Shown here piece after piece: positions 1 through 7,502 of a stretch of 32,579 bases of DNA (its first letter is position 1; each line of letters opens with the position of its first letter). Source of the stretch: Dehalococcoidia bacterium (GTDB lineage Bacteria; Chloroflexota; Dehalococcoidia; UBA3495); the NCBI GenBank assembly GCA_002730485.1, contig PCAH01000131.1:1-32579 (forward strand). Direction: 5' to 3'. Position numbers and translations under genes: made by a program. The notes beneath the pieces are model-generated. The model was given only the letters and a program-made list of their open reading frames with translations, was not told the DNA's origin and made no database searches.

Positions 1-1190
1 TAATCGGCTGAGAACAAGTCATAGTTCAGGTAGGGCTGTTCGTGGGGGTCGGTGGAGTTCAGGGTCAACTCACCAGCGGAGGTGGCATTCTGCAGGCCGA
101 CGCTCAACCCAAAGTGGAAGGTGTCGCCTTCGTAGGTCACGCTGGCGGGTCGGTGCTCGCTGCTCATCAATGTGGGTGTCATCTGGAAATCGCCCCGGGT
201 TGGCGAACCAGGCAGGCTGAAACGCAGGCCGACCTGGAGGCTGGGGGTGTCGATGTCCGGCGGTTCGCCTTCGCCCTTGAACAGCATGTACGCCGCGGGG
301 TGGTCGCGCAGGTTCTTGCCCACGCCTGGAAGGTCATGGACCACGTTGATGCCCAATGCCTCCAGTTCTTTTGCGGGACCTACTCCGGACAGCAGCAGGG
401 CTTGGGGTGATCCTATCGCCCCGCCGGACAGGATGACCTCGTTGGCATCTACGGTAAATACCTCGCCGCCGCTCTCGGCTTCCACACCCACTGCACGGTT
501 GCCTTCAAAGAGCACTCGCCGGATGGAGACTCCGCCACGGACGGTGATGTTGAGTCGGTGTCGGGCCAGGTTCAGATAGGTCAGGGCGGTGCTCATGCGG
601 ACGCCGTCGATGTTATTCAGCGGACGGGCAGCCACACCGGTGGAGTCTGGGTTGTTCTGGTCCGGGTCTTCCGGGAATCCCACGCCCAGGCAGGCTTGAT
701 AGAAGCCTTCCGCCACGGGAATCCAGTCCTCTCGCTTGAAGCGTCGCACCGGCAGCGGGCCTTCATCACCATGGAAATCATCGCCGGGGAAATCCCAGTC
801 GTTCTCCATCTTGCGGAAATAGGGCAGAATCTTGGTGTAGGCCCACTCGTCGTTGCCCCACTCGGCCCATTGATCATAGTCCTCGGGCAAGCCCCGGAAG
901 ACCACCTGGCCATTGACCGCGCTTGAGCCGCCGGTAGCCTTGCCTCTGGGGATGATTATCGGCTCGGTCTGTAACGGAGTGGCAGTGGCGCGGTAGTCCC
1001 AGCTGTGGGGACCGTAAGCCGAGCGCCAGACGTTGTATCCCTTTTTCAGGTCCTCGGGCAGGTTTTCGAAGTCGGGATAATCGGGGCCTGCCTCCAACAG
1101 CAAGATCGTCTTGCTTGGGTCTTCAGATAACCTGGTGGCCAAGACGCACCCAGCAGATCCGGCACCAACAATGATGTAATCGTATTTCAT
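1..1190 (-). CDS. GMC-family oxidoreductase (choline dehydrogenase-like), C-terminus beyond window
   Basis: The reverse strand encodes a FAD-dependent GMC oxidoreductase that is still open at the left edge, so the substrate-binding part and the catalytic His region are only partly visible. It begins MKYDYIIVGAGSAGCVLATR, a Rossmann FAD motif with GxGxxG at residues 9-14. Further on it has the family stretches PRGKATGGSSAVNG and ILSGGAIGSPQALLLSGVGP (GMC signatures 1 and 2). Such enzymes oxidise alcohols or related substrates in the cytoplasm; the substrate cannot be read from sequence. The ATG lies just after GGGAGGGAGT, a strong ribosome site. It follows an iron-ADH-family gene on the same strand after 78 bases, so the two are probably co-transcribed. 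Family assignment is firm; substrate is unknown. Confidence 0.93.
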   Translation of the reverse strand, partial: MKYDYIIVGAGSAGCVLATRLSEDPSKTILLLEAGPDYPDFENLPEDLKKGYNVWRSAYGPHSWDYRATATPLQTEPIIIPRGKATGGSSAVNGQVVFRGLPEDYDQWAEWGNDEWAYTKILPYFRKMENDWDFPGDDFHGDEGPLPVRRFKREDWIPVAEGFYQACLGVGFPEDPDQNNPDSTGVAARPLNNIDGVRMSTALTYLNLARHRLNITVRGGVSIRRVLFEGNRAVGVEAESGGEVFTVDANEVILSGGAIGSPQALLLSGVGPAKELEALGINVVHDLPGVGKNLRDHPAAYMLFKGEGEPPDIDTPSLQVGLRFSLPGSPTRGDFQMTPTLMSSEHRPASVTYEGDTFHFGLSVGLQNATSAGELTLNSTDPHEQPYLNYDLFSAD

Positions 1191-1268
1191 ACTCCCTCCC
1201 TAGCATGTCTTCTGAACTTTTTTCGGCTAACCAACGCGTAACCGGCAGCCGTGGTCTTTTGCTCTGTC

Positions 1269-2480
1269 TTATTTGACCGTAGCCAAAATCCCCTTCAGGT
1301 CATCAACGCTCTCAATCTTGCGGACGTTGCGGTGAAGCCCAAAATCGGTCATGGCGTCGGCAGCGATAATATCGATACCCTCTTCAGGCACGCCAACCTC
1401 ACTCAGCCGCACGGGTAGGCCCAAGTCCTTATAAAAGGTTTCGATGGCATCAGCGGCAGCCGAGGCCGCCTGCCCATCGTCCATCCCATCCTTCTTGACA
1501 CCCATTGCCCGGGCGAATTTCGCCTGCCCAGCGGCGTTTGCATCAGCGTTGAACCGCATTCCGGGGGCGGTCAATATGGAGTAGGCGTCGCCGTGGCCAC
1601 ATTCTGGGAAGCGGGTGTCCAGAGAGTGGGCCAGGGCAGTCACCACTCCCAGCGCGCTTCCTCCGGCCCCGGCGTCGGTGGCTCGGTTGTAAAGGAACGC
1701 TCCCGCACAGAGATTGACTCGCACCGCTGGGTCATCGGGCTGGGAATTGACCAGGGGTAGGTTATCCACCAGCAGGCGCAAGGCCTCAAGAAGGTCGCTT
1801 TCGGCTAGGGGGTTTAGGCCGGTGCGTTGCAGCGCGGAAGCCACGCCACTGAAACAACCAGCCGTGGCGTTCAGGGAGAGCCAGGACGACGCTGTCAGCA
1901 GGGCCTGGTCGTCCCAGATCACTGCCGCAGGACGCGTCTTGGGATCAAACAGTTCCAGCCGGTGTCCAGATTCAGGGTCGATGAGCGCGGTACCGGCGCG
2001 GGTCATGGCCGTTGTTGCGGTGGTCAGAACATTGAATATGGGAATCTTGGGGCCCATCAACCGGGGGCTGACCGGGGGCTTGCCCTCCGGGTACTGGGTA
2101 CAAAGTTCTTGGGCTGTGCCGTTCTCCGCCAACAGGATGGTGATACCCCGGGCGGTGACCACTGCGCTGCCGCCACCCACGGACACGATGCCGTCGGCGT
2201 CAACCTCTCGGGCCACTGCCACACCTTCCAGAACCGAGGTCACCGGAGAGCCGGTCTGGCCGCCGGAAAACACCCCGGCGATCCGCTCCCCCAGAACGGA
2301 TTTAACGCGGTCTATCAAGTCGGTCTTGGTCAAGATGGACTGGCCACAGACCACCAGGACTCGTTTTGACCTGAGTCGGTCAACCTCGTCCACCAATTTA
2401 CTGATGGCGTCCGGTCCGGCATGGACCCGAATCGGGTAGCCTACAAATCTAAAGGCATCTGCGGCCAAAATAGTCTCCAT
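1269..2480 (-). CDS. Iron-containing alcohol dehydrogenase / maleylacetate reductase family protein with altered metal site
   Basis: A 403-residue protein of the iron-ADH superfamily (dehydroquinate synthase-like fold). The nucleotide-binding GGGS is at residues 102-105 and the C-terminal metal-site histidines are present at 285 (LAHSL) and 296 (GHGDA). The first half of the metal site, normally DAxxH, reads NATAG at 204-208, so the usual Asp and His are replaced by Asn and Gly. The usual GGGSxxD Asp is also missing. It may therefore be metal-independent, as maleylacetate reductases are reported to be, or have changed function. The ATG at 2480 has only a weak ribosome site. It lies directly upstream of the GMC oxidoreductase on the same strand, which suggests one short oxidative operon. 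The family call is good; a specific substrate is not supported. Confidence 0.85.
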   Translation of the reverse strand: METILAADAFRFVGYPIRVHAGPDAISKLVDEVDRLRSKRVLVVCGQSILTKTDLIDRVKSVLGERIAGVFSGGQTGSPVTSVLEGVAVAREVDADGIVSVGGGSAVVTARGITILLAENGTAQELCTQYPEGKPPVSPRLMGPKIPIFNVLTTATTAMTRAGTALIDPESGHRLELFDPKTRPAAVIWDDQALLTASSWLSLNATAGCFSGVASALQRTGLNPLAESDLLEALRLLVDNLPLVNSQPDDPAVRVNLCAGAFLYNRATDAGAGGSALGVVTALAHSLDTRFPECGHGDAYSILTAPGMRFNADANAAGQAKFARAMGVKKDGMDDGQAASAAADAIETFYKDLGLPVRLSEVGVPEEGIDIIAADAMTDFGLHRNVRKIESVDDLKGILATVK

Positions 2481-2524
2481 TCTGATCGATACGAATTTTG
2501 CGCTTGGCTGAGACAGTGACTAAT

Positions 2525-2552
2525 GTTGCCATCGGAGTTACCTTTTGGCAAC
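2525..2552. promoter_or_regulatory. Inverted repeat in a divergent promoter region
   Basis: GTTGCCA at 2525-2531 and TGGCAAC at 2546-2552 form a perfect 7-base inverted repeat with a 14-base spacer. It sits between the divergent iron-ADH-like gene (ATG at 2480, minus) and the HEPN-like gene (ATG at 2623, plus), a place where an operator is expected. No T-run follows on either strand, so it is not a terminator. Regulatory function is inferred. Confidence 0.35.
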
Positions 2553-2622
2553 CGTGTTGTGATGCGTGGGGCTTTGCCGTGGGTCTTTCCGGGGGCACAG
2601 TGGTAAACTCGGAACTGAAGTT

Positions 2623-3096
2623 ATGCCAGAGTTAAGTAAAAAAGACGAAGACCGCCTGATCCGTTACCGGAGCCAGAGCTTGCGCTTTCTCCAGGACGCC
2701 ATGGATCAGATACGCACCGGTCGGTGGGATCGCTGTGAAGAATTCTTGTGGGGCAGTCTGACCCTGGCTGTGAAGGGTGTTGCCCTGGGCCGTGGCCGGG
2801 AACTGGACGGTACCAAGGCCGTGGAGGATTACGCCCACGAACTGGGCCAGGAGAACCGTGACCGACGCATCAGAGAAGCGTTCTTGAAGTTGAAGAATTT
2901 CGGTGAGACCGCTGAGTTGGTCAACGAGTCGCGCATCCGGGCCGACCATCTGGTAGCGACCCTTGAGGATGTCACAGGCGCCGTCGACAAGCTCTGGGAT
3001 CTGGCCCCGGGCGGGGATATGCTCAGCAGATTGCTGCGGGGCGAACTGGACCAACCGGACGAGCTAGAAGAGATGGACGGCGGCTTCGAAAGATGA
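2623..3096 (+). CDS. Small helical protein, HEPN/PaREP1-like, coupled to mtaB
   Basis: A 157-residue, charged, almost entirely helical protein beginning MPELSKKDEDRLIRYRSQSL. Residues about 10-60 show a pattern of a leading helix, then G-x-W...EEFLWGSLTLAVKGVA, which resembles the HEPN/PaREP1 group of small helical proteins. I do not see the RxxxxH RNase motif that would mark an active HEPN nuclease. The ATG at 2623 is preceded by GGAA eight bases upstream; the reading frame is open further back to 2566 but no better start is seen there. Its stop overlaps the mtaB start as ATGA, so the two are translationally coupled, which hints at a link to tRNA or RNA metabolism. That link is inferred from position only. 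It could equally be an uncharacterised family. Confidence 0.75.
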   Translation: MPELSKKDEDRLIRYRSQSLRFLQDAMDQIRTGRWDRCEEFLWGSLTLAVKGVALGRGRELDGTKAVEDYAHELGQENRDRRIREAFLKLKNFGETAELVNESRIRADHLVATLEDVTGAVDKLWDLAPGGDMLSRLLRGELDQPDELEEMDGGFER

Positions 3097-4394
3097 GGCC
3101 CGGCAACGCCCCCACGGTGGCAATCCACACCCACGGCTGCAAACTGAACCAGGCCGACAGCCAGGAGTTGGCCAGACAATTCCAAGAGGCCGGTTTCTCC
3201 CTGATCAAGTCATCGACCCAGGCCGACGTCGTGGTGCTGAATTCCTGCACCGTGACCGCTAATTCCGACTCCAAGGCCCGCCAGTACTTACGCCGTACCC
3301 ACCGCGCCAACCCCAACGCGCTGGTGGTGGCCACCGGCTGTTACGCCGAACGGGCCAGCGACGACCTGTCGGCCATGGATGCGGTCTCCCTGGTGCTGGA
3401 TAACCGCAACAAACAACATCTGGTCGCCACCGTAGCTGCTAAGCTAAACATCGCATCCAAACTTGGCCCAAGTGATACCTCACAAACCGTGCCTTCAGCA
3501 CCGCTTGAGTTGTTGCGAACCAGGGCCATGGTCAAGATTCAAGAGGGCTGCGACCAGGTCTGCGCCTACTGCATCGTCCCCAAAGTCCGGGGCCGCGAAC
3601 GGAGCATCCCGGCAAACGACATCATCGCTGAGATCAATGCCCGGGCAACTACGGGACGCCGCGAAGTGGTACTGACTGGCACCCAATTAGGCACCTACGG
3701 CTTTGACCTACCGGACGCCAACCTACGTGAACTCATCCAGCGGGTGCTGACTGAGACGACCGTTGACCGACTGCGAATCTCTTCCCTCCAGGCCCAGGAG
3801 ATCACGCCGGAACTGTTGGAGCTGTGGGAGGACTCGCGCCTCTGTCCTCACTTTCATATACCACTGCAAAGCGGTAGTAACAGCGTGTTGCGGGCAATGC
3901 GCCGTCGCTATGACACCACCCAGTTCGCTGAGACCGTACGGCTGGTGCGGTCGAAATTACCCAACGCCGGTATCACCACCGACATCATCGTTGGCTTTCC
4001 CGGAGAGGGAGTCAGGGAGTTTGCCGAGAGCTACAGTTTCGCGGAAACCATGGACTTCAGCGACATGCACGTCTTCCCCTATTCCATACGGCCAGGCACT
4101 TCGGCGGCGCATCTTGGCGACCAGGTTGAAGACGGCATCAAAAAAGAACGTACAGGAGAGATGCTGGAGTTGGCGGCAGCGAAGATGCGGGAGTTCCGCT
4201 TGGGATCGCTGGAGCAAGTGCGGCCCGTGCTGTGGAACATGAACCGGACAAAGGAGCCCTCGGGGGGTTGGAGCGGGCTCACCGACAATTATCTGCAGGT
4301 GCGGACCCCGCACGCCGATAACCTGGCCAACACCATCACCAACGTGCGTTTAACTGGCATAGACGGTGATTGGGTAACAGCAGAGGCAATCTAG
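3093..4394 (+). CDS. mtaB: tRNA (N6-threonylcarbamoyladenosine(37)-C2)-methylthiotransferase MtaB
   Basis: A 433-residue radical-SAM methylthiotransferase. The N-terminal UPF0004 domain carries the three Cys ligands of the auxiliary iron-sulfur cluster at residues 16 (HTHGCKLNQ), 52 (NSCTVT) and 83 (ATGCYAE). The radical-SAM cluster motif CDQVCAYC occupies residues 153-160. The family stretches TGTQLGTYG, HIPLQSGSN and DIIVGFPGE follow, and a TRAM-like segment closes the protein. HTHGCKxNxxD is typical of MtaB rather than MiaB or RimO. MtaB converts t6A37 to ms2t6A37 in ANN-decoding tRNAs. It overlaps the upstream helical protein gene by ATGA, and a strong terminator lies about 45 bases after its stop. 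Confidence 0.93.
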   Translation: MRPGNAPTVAIHTHGCKLNQADSQELARQFQEAGFSLIKSSTQADVVVLNSCTVTANSDSKARQYLRRTHRANPNALVVATGCYAERASDDLSAMDAVSLVLDNRNKQHLVATVAAKLNIASKLGPSDTSQTVPSAPLELLRTRAMVKIQEGCDQVCAYCIVPKVRGRERSIPANDIIAEINARATTGRREVVLTGTQLGTYGFDLPDANLRELIQRVLTETTVDRLRISSLQAQEITPELLELWEDSRLCPHFHIPLQSGSNSVLRAMRRRYDTTQFAETVRLVRSKLPNAGITTDIIVGFPGEGVREFAESYSFAETMDFSDMHVFPYSIRPGTSAAHLGDQVEDGIKKERTGEMLELAAAKMREFRLGSLEQVRPVLWNMNRTKEPSGGWSGLTDNYLQVRTPHADNLANTITNVRLTGIDGDWVTAEAI

Positions 4395-4440
4395 CGATTT
4401 GGCAAAATAAGCCACCCGCAAACCGCGAAAATAAAAAAAC

Positions 4441-4468
4441 CCCGAGACCATGCAGGTCTCGGGTTTTT
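4441..4468. terminator. Bidirectional rho-independent terminator
   Basis: CCCGAGACC (4441-4449) and GGTCTCGGG (4455-4463) form a perfect 9-base-pair stem with a 5-base loop. Five T follow on the plus strand, and a run of seven A at 4433-4439 precedes it, which serves as the T-run for the minus strand. It lies between the convergent mtaB and the metallo-beta-lactamase gene and can end both transcripts. Confidence 0.9.
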
Positions 4469-4485
4469 GTTCTACTTGATCTTGC

Positions 4486-5316
4486 TTACAGTTCTACCGG
4501 TCTGAGATAGCCCATCTCGCCCCGGCGTTCCAGATATCCAGCGTTGATATCGTGCCCGTGAGAGAAGACCAGCAGCCAACCTTGCTGTTCTGCTTGAGTC
4601 AGCAGGTCCCGTTTCTGCTCAAGAGTCTTTTCCGGAGAGCTGTCAAAGGCCGAGATCGCAACCAGGTTCAGGTGGTGCGGAGTGGGGACTATGTCTCCCA
4701 GGAACACCACCCTCTCGCCGCCATGGTTGAACATCACCATCTGGTGGCCCTGGGCATGGCCGTCGGTGACAATCACATTGAGGCCTGGCATGATCTCTGT
4801 ATCACCGTCCAGCAATTCCAACTGGCCCCGTTCCTCGATGGGCAGGAAATTCTCTGCCCGGTGGGAACCGTGGCAACGTTCATTGGGATTACACGCTTCG
4901 CTCCAGCATGCATCCTGGACGTAGTACTTCGCCTTTGGGAAAGTGGGCACCAAGTTGCCAGCTCGGTCTAGCCGAGTGCAACCGCCCGAATGGTCAAAAT
5001 GCAGGTGGGAAAGAACCACCGCACTGATATCTTTGGGAGTTAGCCCCACGCCCTTTAAGCCCTTTAGTAGGCGGCTTGGCACCAACCCGAGGTTTTCTTT
5101 ATCCTGATCGATCTCCTTGGAGCCGATCCCCGTATCCACCAGCACGTTTTGTCCGCCCACTTGTAGCAACAGACAATTCAAGCCAAGTGTCATCCGGTTT
5201 TTGCGGTCTGTAACCACAGTGTTCTCCCAGGCAACCTTTGGCACCTGGCCGAACATGGACCCACCGTCCATCTTGATAACCCCATCACTGATGATCTTCA
5301 CTGCTGTCGACATCAT
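4486..5316 (-). CDS. Metallo-beta-lactamase-fold hydrolase
   Basis: A roughly 276-residue single-domain MBL-fold enzyme. The metal-binding signature HLHFDH is at residues 104-109 of the form starting at 5316. Later ligands are in DGHAQGHQ, GDIVPT and the closing FSHGHD. This arrangement is typical of the lactonase/YtnP-like branch of MBL hydrolases, which bind two metal ions and cleave lactones or esters in the cytoplasm. No signal peptide is visible. The frame extends to a TTG at 5340, but the paired ATG codons at 5316 and 5313 lie about 12 bases after GAGGGG and are the more likely starts. It is convergent with mtaB. Upstream lies a long non-coding region with hairpins that could form its leader. 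Substrate is not determinable. Confidence 0.88.
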   Translation of the reverse strand: MMSTAVKIISDGVIKMDGGSMFGQVPKVAWENTVVTDRKNRMTLGLNCLLLQVGGQNVLVDTGIGSKEIDQDKENLGLVPSRLLKGLKGVGLTPKDISAVVLSHLHFDHSGGCTRLDRAGNLVPTFPKAKYYVQDACWSEACNPNERCHGSHRAENFLPIEERGQLELLDGDTEIMPGLNVIVTDGHAQGHQMVMFNHGGERVVFLGDIVPTPHHLNLVAISAFDSSPEKTLEQKRDLLTQAEQQGWLLVFSHGHDINAGYLERRGEMGYLRPVEL

Positions 5317-5617
5317 CGTACACACCAACCCCTCATTCAATTATTATTGAACGTTCCGCCCAACCCAGTCTCGTCACTACCTGACGTCACACCCATGTGT
5401 GCCGGGGAATACCCGAGGGTCTCACCAGAGACTTATATAGAAGAGAGAATATTGCTTTTGACCCAGGCAGGGTCAGGTTCGACTGATCTGTTGCTCACGG
5501 AAGCGTTCTCTATATTGCTGCTCAGGTACCGGCCATCGGCCGGATGCATTGTTGGCTGCTGCAACCTCCTAGCTTCTGTTTCACCAGCGCTAGACTCAGT
5601 ATTGATTCGGACCCCTT

Positions 5618-5720
5618 AGATAAAAAAAAGCCGGCGGTCCGAAAAAACCTCGGCCACCGGCAAAGAGAACTCCATGGGCAACGTCACCGCCCACAACCAC
5701 ACTCTCATCCGCTGACCCAC
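5618..5720 (-). ncRNA. Putative small RNA or attenuated leader
   Basis: A transcript of about 100 nt is predicted between the promoter at 5755-5727 and the terminator at 5661-5622. It contains an internal hairpin (GGGC/GCCC around 5676-5694) before the terminator stem. Read-through would extend into the hairpin-rich leader and then the MBL-fold hydrolase gene, so it could be an attenuator for that gene rather than a free small RNA. A 19-codon frame (ATG at 5675, stop at 5616) runs through the terminator, but without a clear ribosome site. Existence of the RNA is an inference from the promoter and terminator only. Confidence 0.35.
5622..5661 (-). terminator. Rho-independent terminator (minus strand)
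   Basis: On the minus strand GCCGGTGGCCG (5661-5651) pairs with CGGACCGCCGGC (5641-5630), giving 11 pairs with one G-U and one bulged A, followed by eight T (5629-5622). The plus strand has no T-run after the stem, so it acts on minus-strand transcripts only. Confidence 0.8.
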
Positions 5721-5726
5721 TAGCAC

Positions 5727-5755
5727 ATTAATGTAGGATTGCCGCCCCCTGTCAA
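5727..5755 (-). promoter_or_regulatory. Sigma-70-like promoter for a short minus-strand transcript
   Basis: On the minus strand TTGACA (5755-5750) is a perfect -35 box, followed after 17 bases by ATTAAT (5732-5727), which matches four of six positions of TATAAT. Transcription would start near 5720 and meet a strong terminator about 90-100 bases later. Confidence 0.5.
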
Positions 5756-5895
5756 GGGGAAATCCACGAATTTCCTGTGGATATTTGAAGGAATATTATA
5801 CTTTTTTTAAACCCAGGTCAACTCCACGCCTAATCTGAGAATATTATGTATATCTGTCCTTGATAGGGTGACCCTTATATTGGGCATTTTTGAAA

Positions 5896-5904
5896 TGCTA
5901 TACT
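5896..5904 (+). promoter_or_regulatory. Extended -10 promoter of the DUF1800 gene
   Basis: TGCTATACT at 5896-5904 fits the extended -10 form TGnTATAAT. No good -35 box lies 17 bases upstream. A start near 5911 would leave a leader of about 90 bases. A 15-base inverted repeat (5884-5898) overlaps the TG element and could be an operator. Confidence 0.4.
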
Positions 5905-6000
5905 ACCCCAAATTCGATACTACTCATTATCTAATAATCGGTCGCCCATTGAACAATCTGGGAACGGCGATCAGGTTAACGAATATTTGGAGCTCCGACA

Positions 6001-7404
6001 ATGCCAGACAACGAACTTGGACTCATAGCCCATCTCCTGCGGCGGGCCGGCTTCGGCGGCACACTTCAGGAATTGGAAGAGTACCAAGCCAAGGGCTATG
6101 AAGCCACTGTGGAGGAACTGCTCCACCCGGAAGACGTCCCAGAGTGGAACGACGACCTGGTCCGCAGGTACCAGCCCGACCAGAATAGCGTGATGTACTT
6201 TGAGAGCGCCCAGTCGTACTCCATATACAAGATGATCAACTCCAAGCGTTTATTGGAGGAGAAGATATCCCTGTTCTGGCACGGGCTATTCGCCACCGCT
6301 TACGGCAAGTTGAACCATGCCAAGGGTGTGTTGAACCAAACAGACACCTTCAGACGCCACGGCCTGGGATCCTTCCACAACATATTGATGGAACTGTCCC
6401 GCGACCCAGCCATGATCTTCTGGCTGGACAACAAAGACAACCATAAAGACGCCTCCAACGAGAACTACGGGCGGGAGCTGCTGGAACTCTTCTCCATGGG
6501 CATTGGCAACTACTCCGAAGACGACGTCAAGAACTGCGCCCGCGCCTTCACAGGCTGGACCATCGCCAACGCCGACTACATGAGCGAGCGGGCGTCCAGG
6601 GACTCGATCTGGCCATCAGGACGCATCGACTGGCAGTTCGAGTACCGACCAGATGACCACGACGAAACGGACAAGAATTTCCTGGGCCGCACCGGCAATT
6701 TCAACGGTGAAGACATCATCGACATCATTGCCATGCGCCCGGCGACCAGCTGGTTCATCGCCGGAAAGCTGTACAACTACTTCGTTTCAGACACTCCCAA
6801 CGAGGAGGCCACAGCCTTCCTGGCGGAGGAGTACCGGAAATCCAGCGGAGACATCCGGTCCATGCTAAAGGCCCTGTTCCTATCTGACTACTTCAAGTCG
6901 GAGTCGGTCTGGTACGACAAGATCAAAAGCCCTGCCGAGTTGGTAGTTGGCACCGCCAGGCTGGCCGGCAGCTACAAGACGCCCCAGTCAGACATCACCA
7001 ACCTGGCCAACGACGCCAATTTCATGGGCCAGGAAATACTCAATCCTCCCACCGTGGAGGGCTGGCACACCGGCATGGAGTGGGTCGACACCGGTACCCT
7101 GGTCGAGCGGGTGAACTCTTCGGCGCTGGTCATTGGAAACACCCTCCAACCCGGCGTCCAGGACATGATGCGGCGACTCAAGGATCACCGGAAGTCCTAC
7201 CAGCCGGACGAGTTGGTGGACCAGTGCCTTCTATTAATAGGTAATCTTGATGTGTCGGAAAGCACCAGAGCTAGGTTGATAGATTTCGCCTCCGGCTTCG
7301 GCGAGGTGAAGTTCGCCCCCGAAGACGCCGTTGCCTGCTCAGAACAACAGGTAGTAGAGCTTCTCCAACTGATCCTAGCCACCCGAGAATACCAACTAGC
7401 CTAG
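6001..7404 (+). CDS. DUF1800 family protein
   Basis: A 467-residue DUF1800 protein. It opens with the family signature HLLRRAGFGG at residues 11-20, then KISLFWHGLFAT, NYGRELLELFSMG, CARAFTGWTI, HDETDKNFLG and NPPTVEGWHTG, which are conserved blocks of this family. The function is unknown; members are often encoded next to DUF1501 proteins in heterotrophic bacteria. No DUF1501 partner is seen here, and no signal peptide or membrane segment is visible. The ATG at 6001 is preceded by GGAG with an 8-base spacer, a clear ribosome site. An NHL-repeat protein gene follows on the same strand after 245 bases that contain an intergenic repeat, so co-transcription is uncertain. Confidence 0.9.
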   Translation: MPDNELGLIAHLLRRAGFGGTLQELEEYQAKGYEATVEELLHPEDVPEWNDDLVRRYQPDQNSVMYFESAQSYSIYKMINSKRLLEEKISLFWHGLFATAYGKLNHAKGVLNQTDTFRRHGLGSFHNILMELSRDPAMIFWLDNKDNHKDASNENYGRELLELFSMGIGNYSEDDVKNCARAFTGWTIANADYMSERASRDSIWPSGRIDWQFEYRPDDHDETDKNFLGRTGNFNGEDIIDIIAMRPATSWFIAGKLYNYFVSDTPNEEATAFLAEEYRKSSGDIRSMLKALFLSDYFKSESVWYDKIKSPAELVVGTARLAGSYKTPQSDITNLANDANFMGQEILNPPTVEGWHTGMEWVDTGTLVERVNSSALVIGNTLQPGVQDMMRRLKDHRKSYQPDELVDQCLLLIGNLDVSESTRARLIDFASGFGEVKFAPEDAVACSEQQVVELLQLILATREYQLA

Positions 7405-7502
7405 GCCCTGCGGGCAGCAAAGTTGGAGATAGAGGATAATTTTTCAGTACTTGGTAAATGCGGGAGTAGCGTTGCTCAGGCAGAGAGCTTTCTCCCGCTG
7501 AT

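Larger units (their letters stand above)
5317..6000. other. Long intergenic region with multiple hairpins
   Basis: No convincing protein gene is visible in these about 680 bases. Perfect or near-perfect hairpins include GTCTC/GAGAC (5419-5432), GACCC/GGGTC around 5460-5474, a 6-pair stem around GTTCGA near 5471-5488, CCGGCC-ATC-GGCCGG (5529-5543), CTAGC/GCTAG (5569-5593), ATCCAC/GTGGAT (5762-5782) and GCATTT-TTG-AAATGC (5884-5898). A minus-strand promoter and terminator bracket 5622-5755. The part from about 5770 to 5960 is AT-rich and carries the promoter of the plus-strand DUF1800 gene. I compared it by memory with tmRNA, RNase P RNA, SRP RNA, T-box, TPP and cobalamin riboswitches and found no match. 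Confidence 0.6.

Noticed and set aside
42..926. Plus-strand frames at 42-410, 172-579 and 558-926
   Set aside because: They are antisense to the GMC oxidoreductase, whose conserved FAD and GMC motifs are on the minus strand.
1714..2439. Long plus-strand frames (241 and 180 residues) at 1714-2439 and 1827-2369
   Set aside because: Both lie antisense to the iron-ADH-family gene, which has clear family motifs. The plus-strand products are rich in Arg, Ser and Pro with no recognisable motif, as expected of shadow frames in GC-rich DNA.
5430..5617. Possible TPP-like or tmRNA-like sequence (CGAACCTGACC on the minus strand; GGTTCGACTG on the plus strand)
   Set aside because: The remaining conserved blocks (CTGAGA and GCGTAGGGA for TPP; the tag reading frame and 3' end for tmRNA) are absent, so the short matches are likely chance.
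5347..5619. 90-residue plus-strand frame in the non-coding block
   Set aside because: No good ribosome site or recognisable motif, and it coincides with several hairpins. The region is better read as non-coding.
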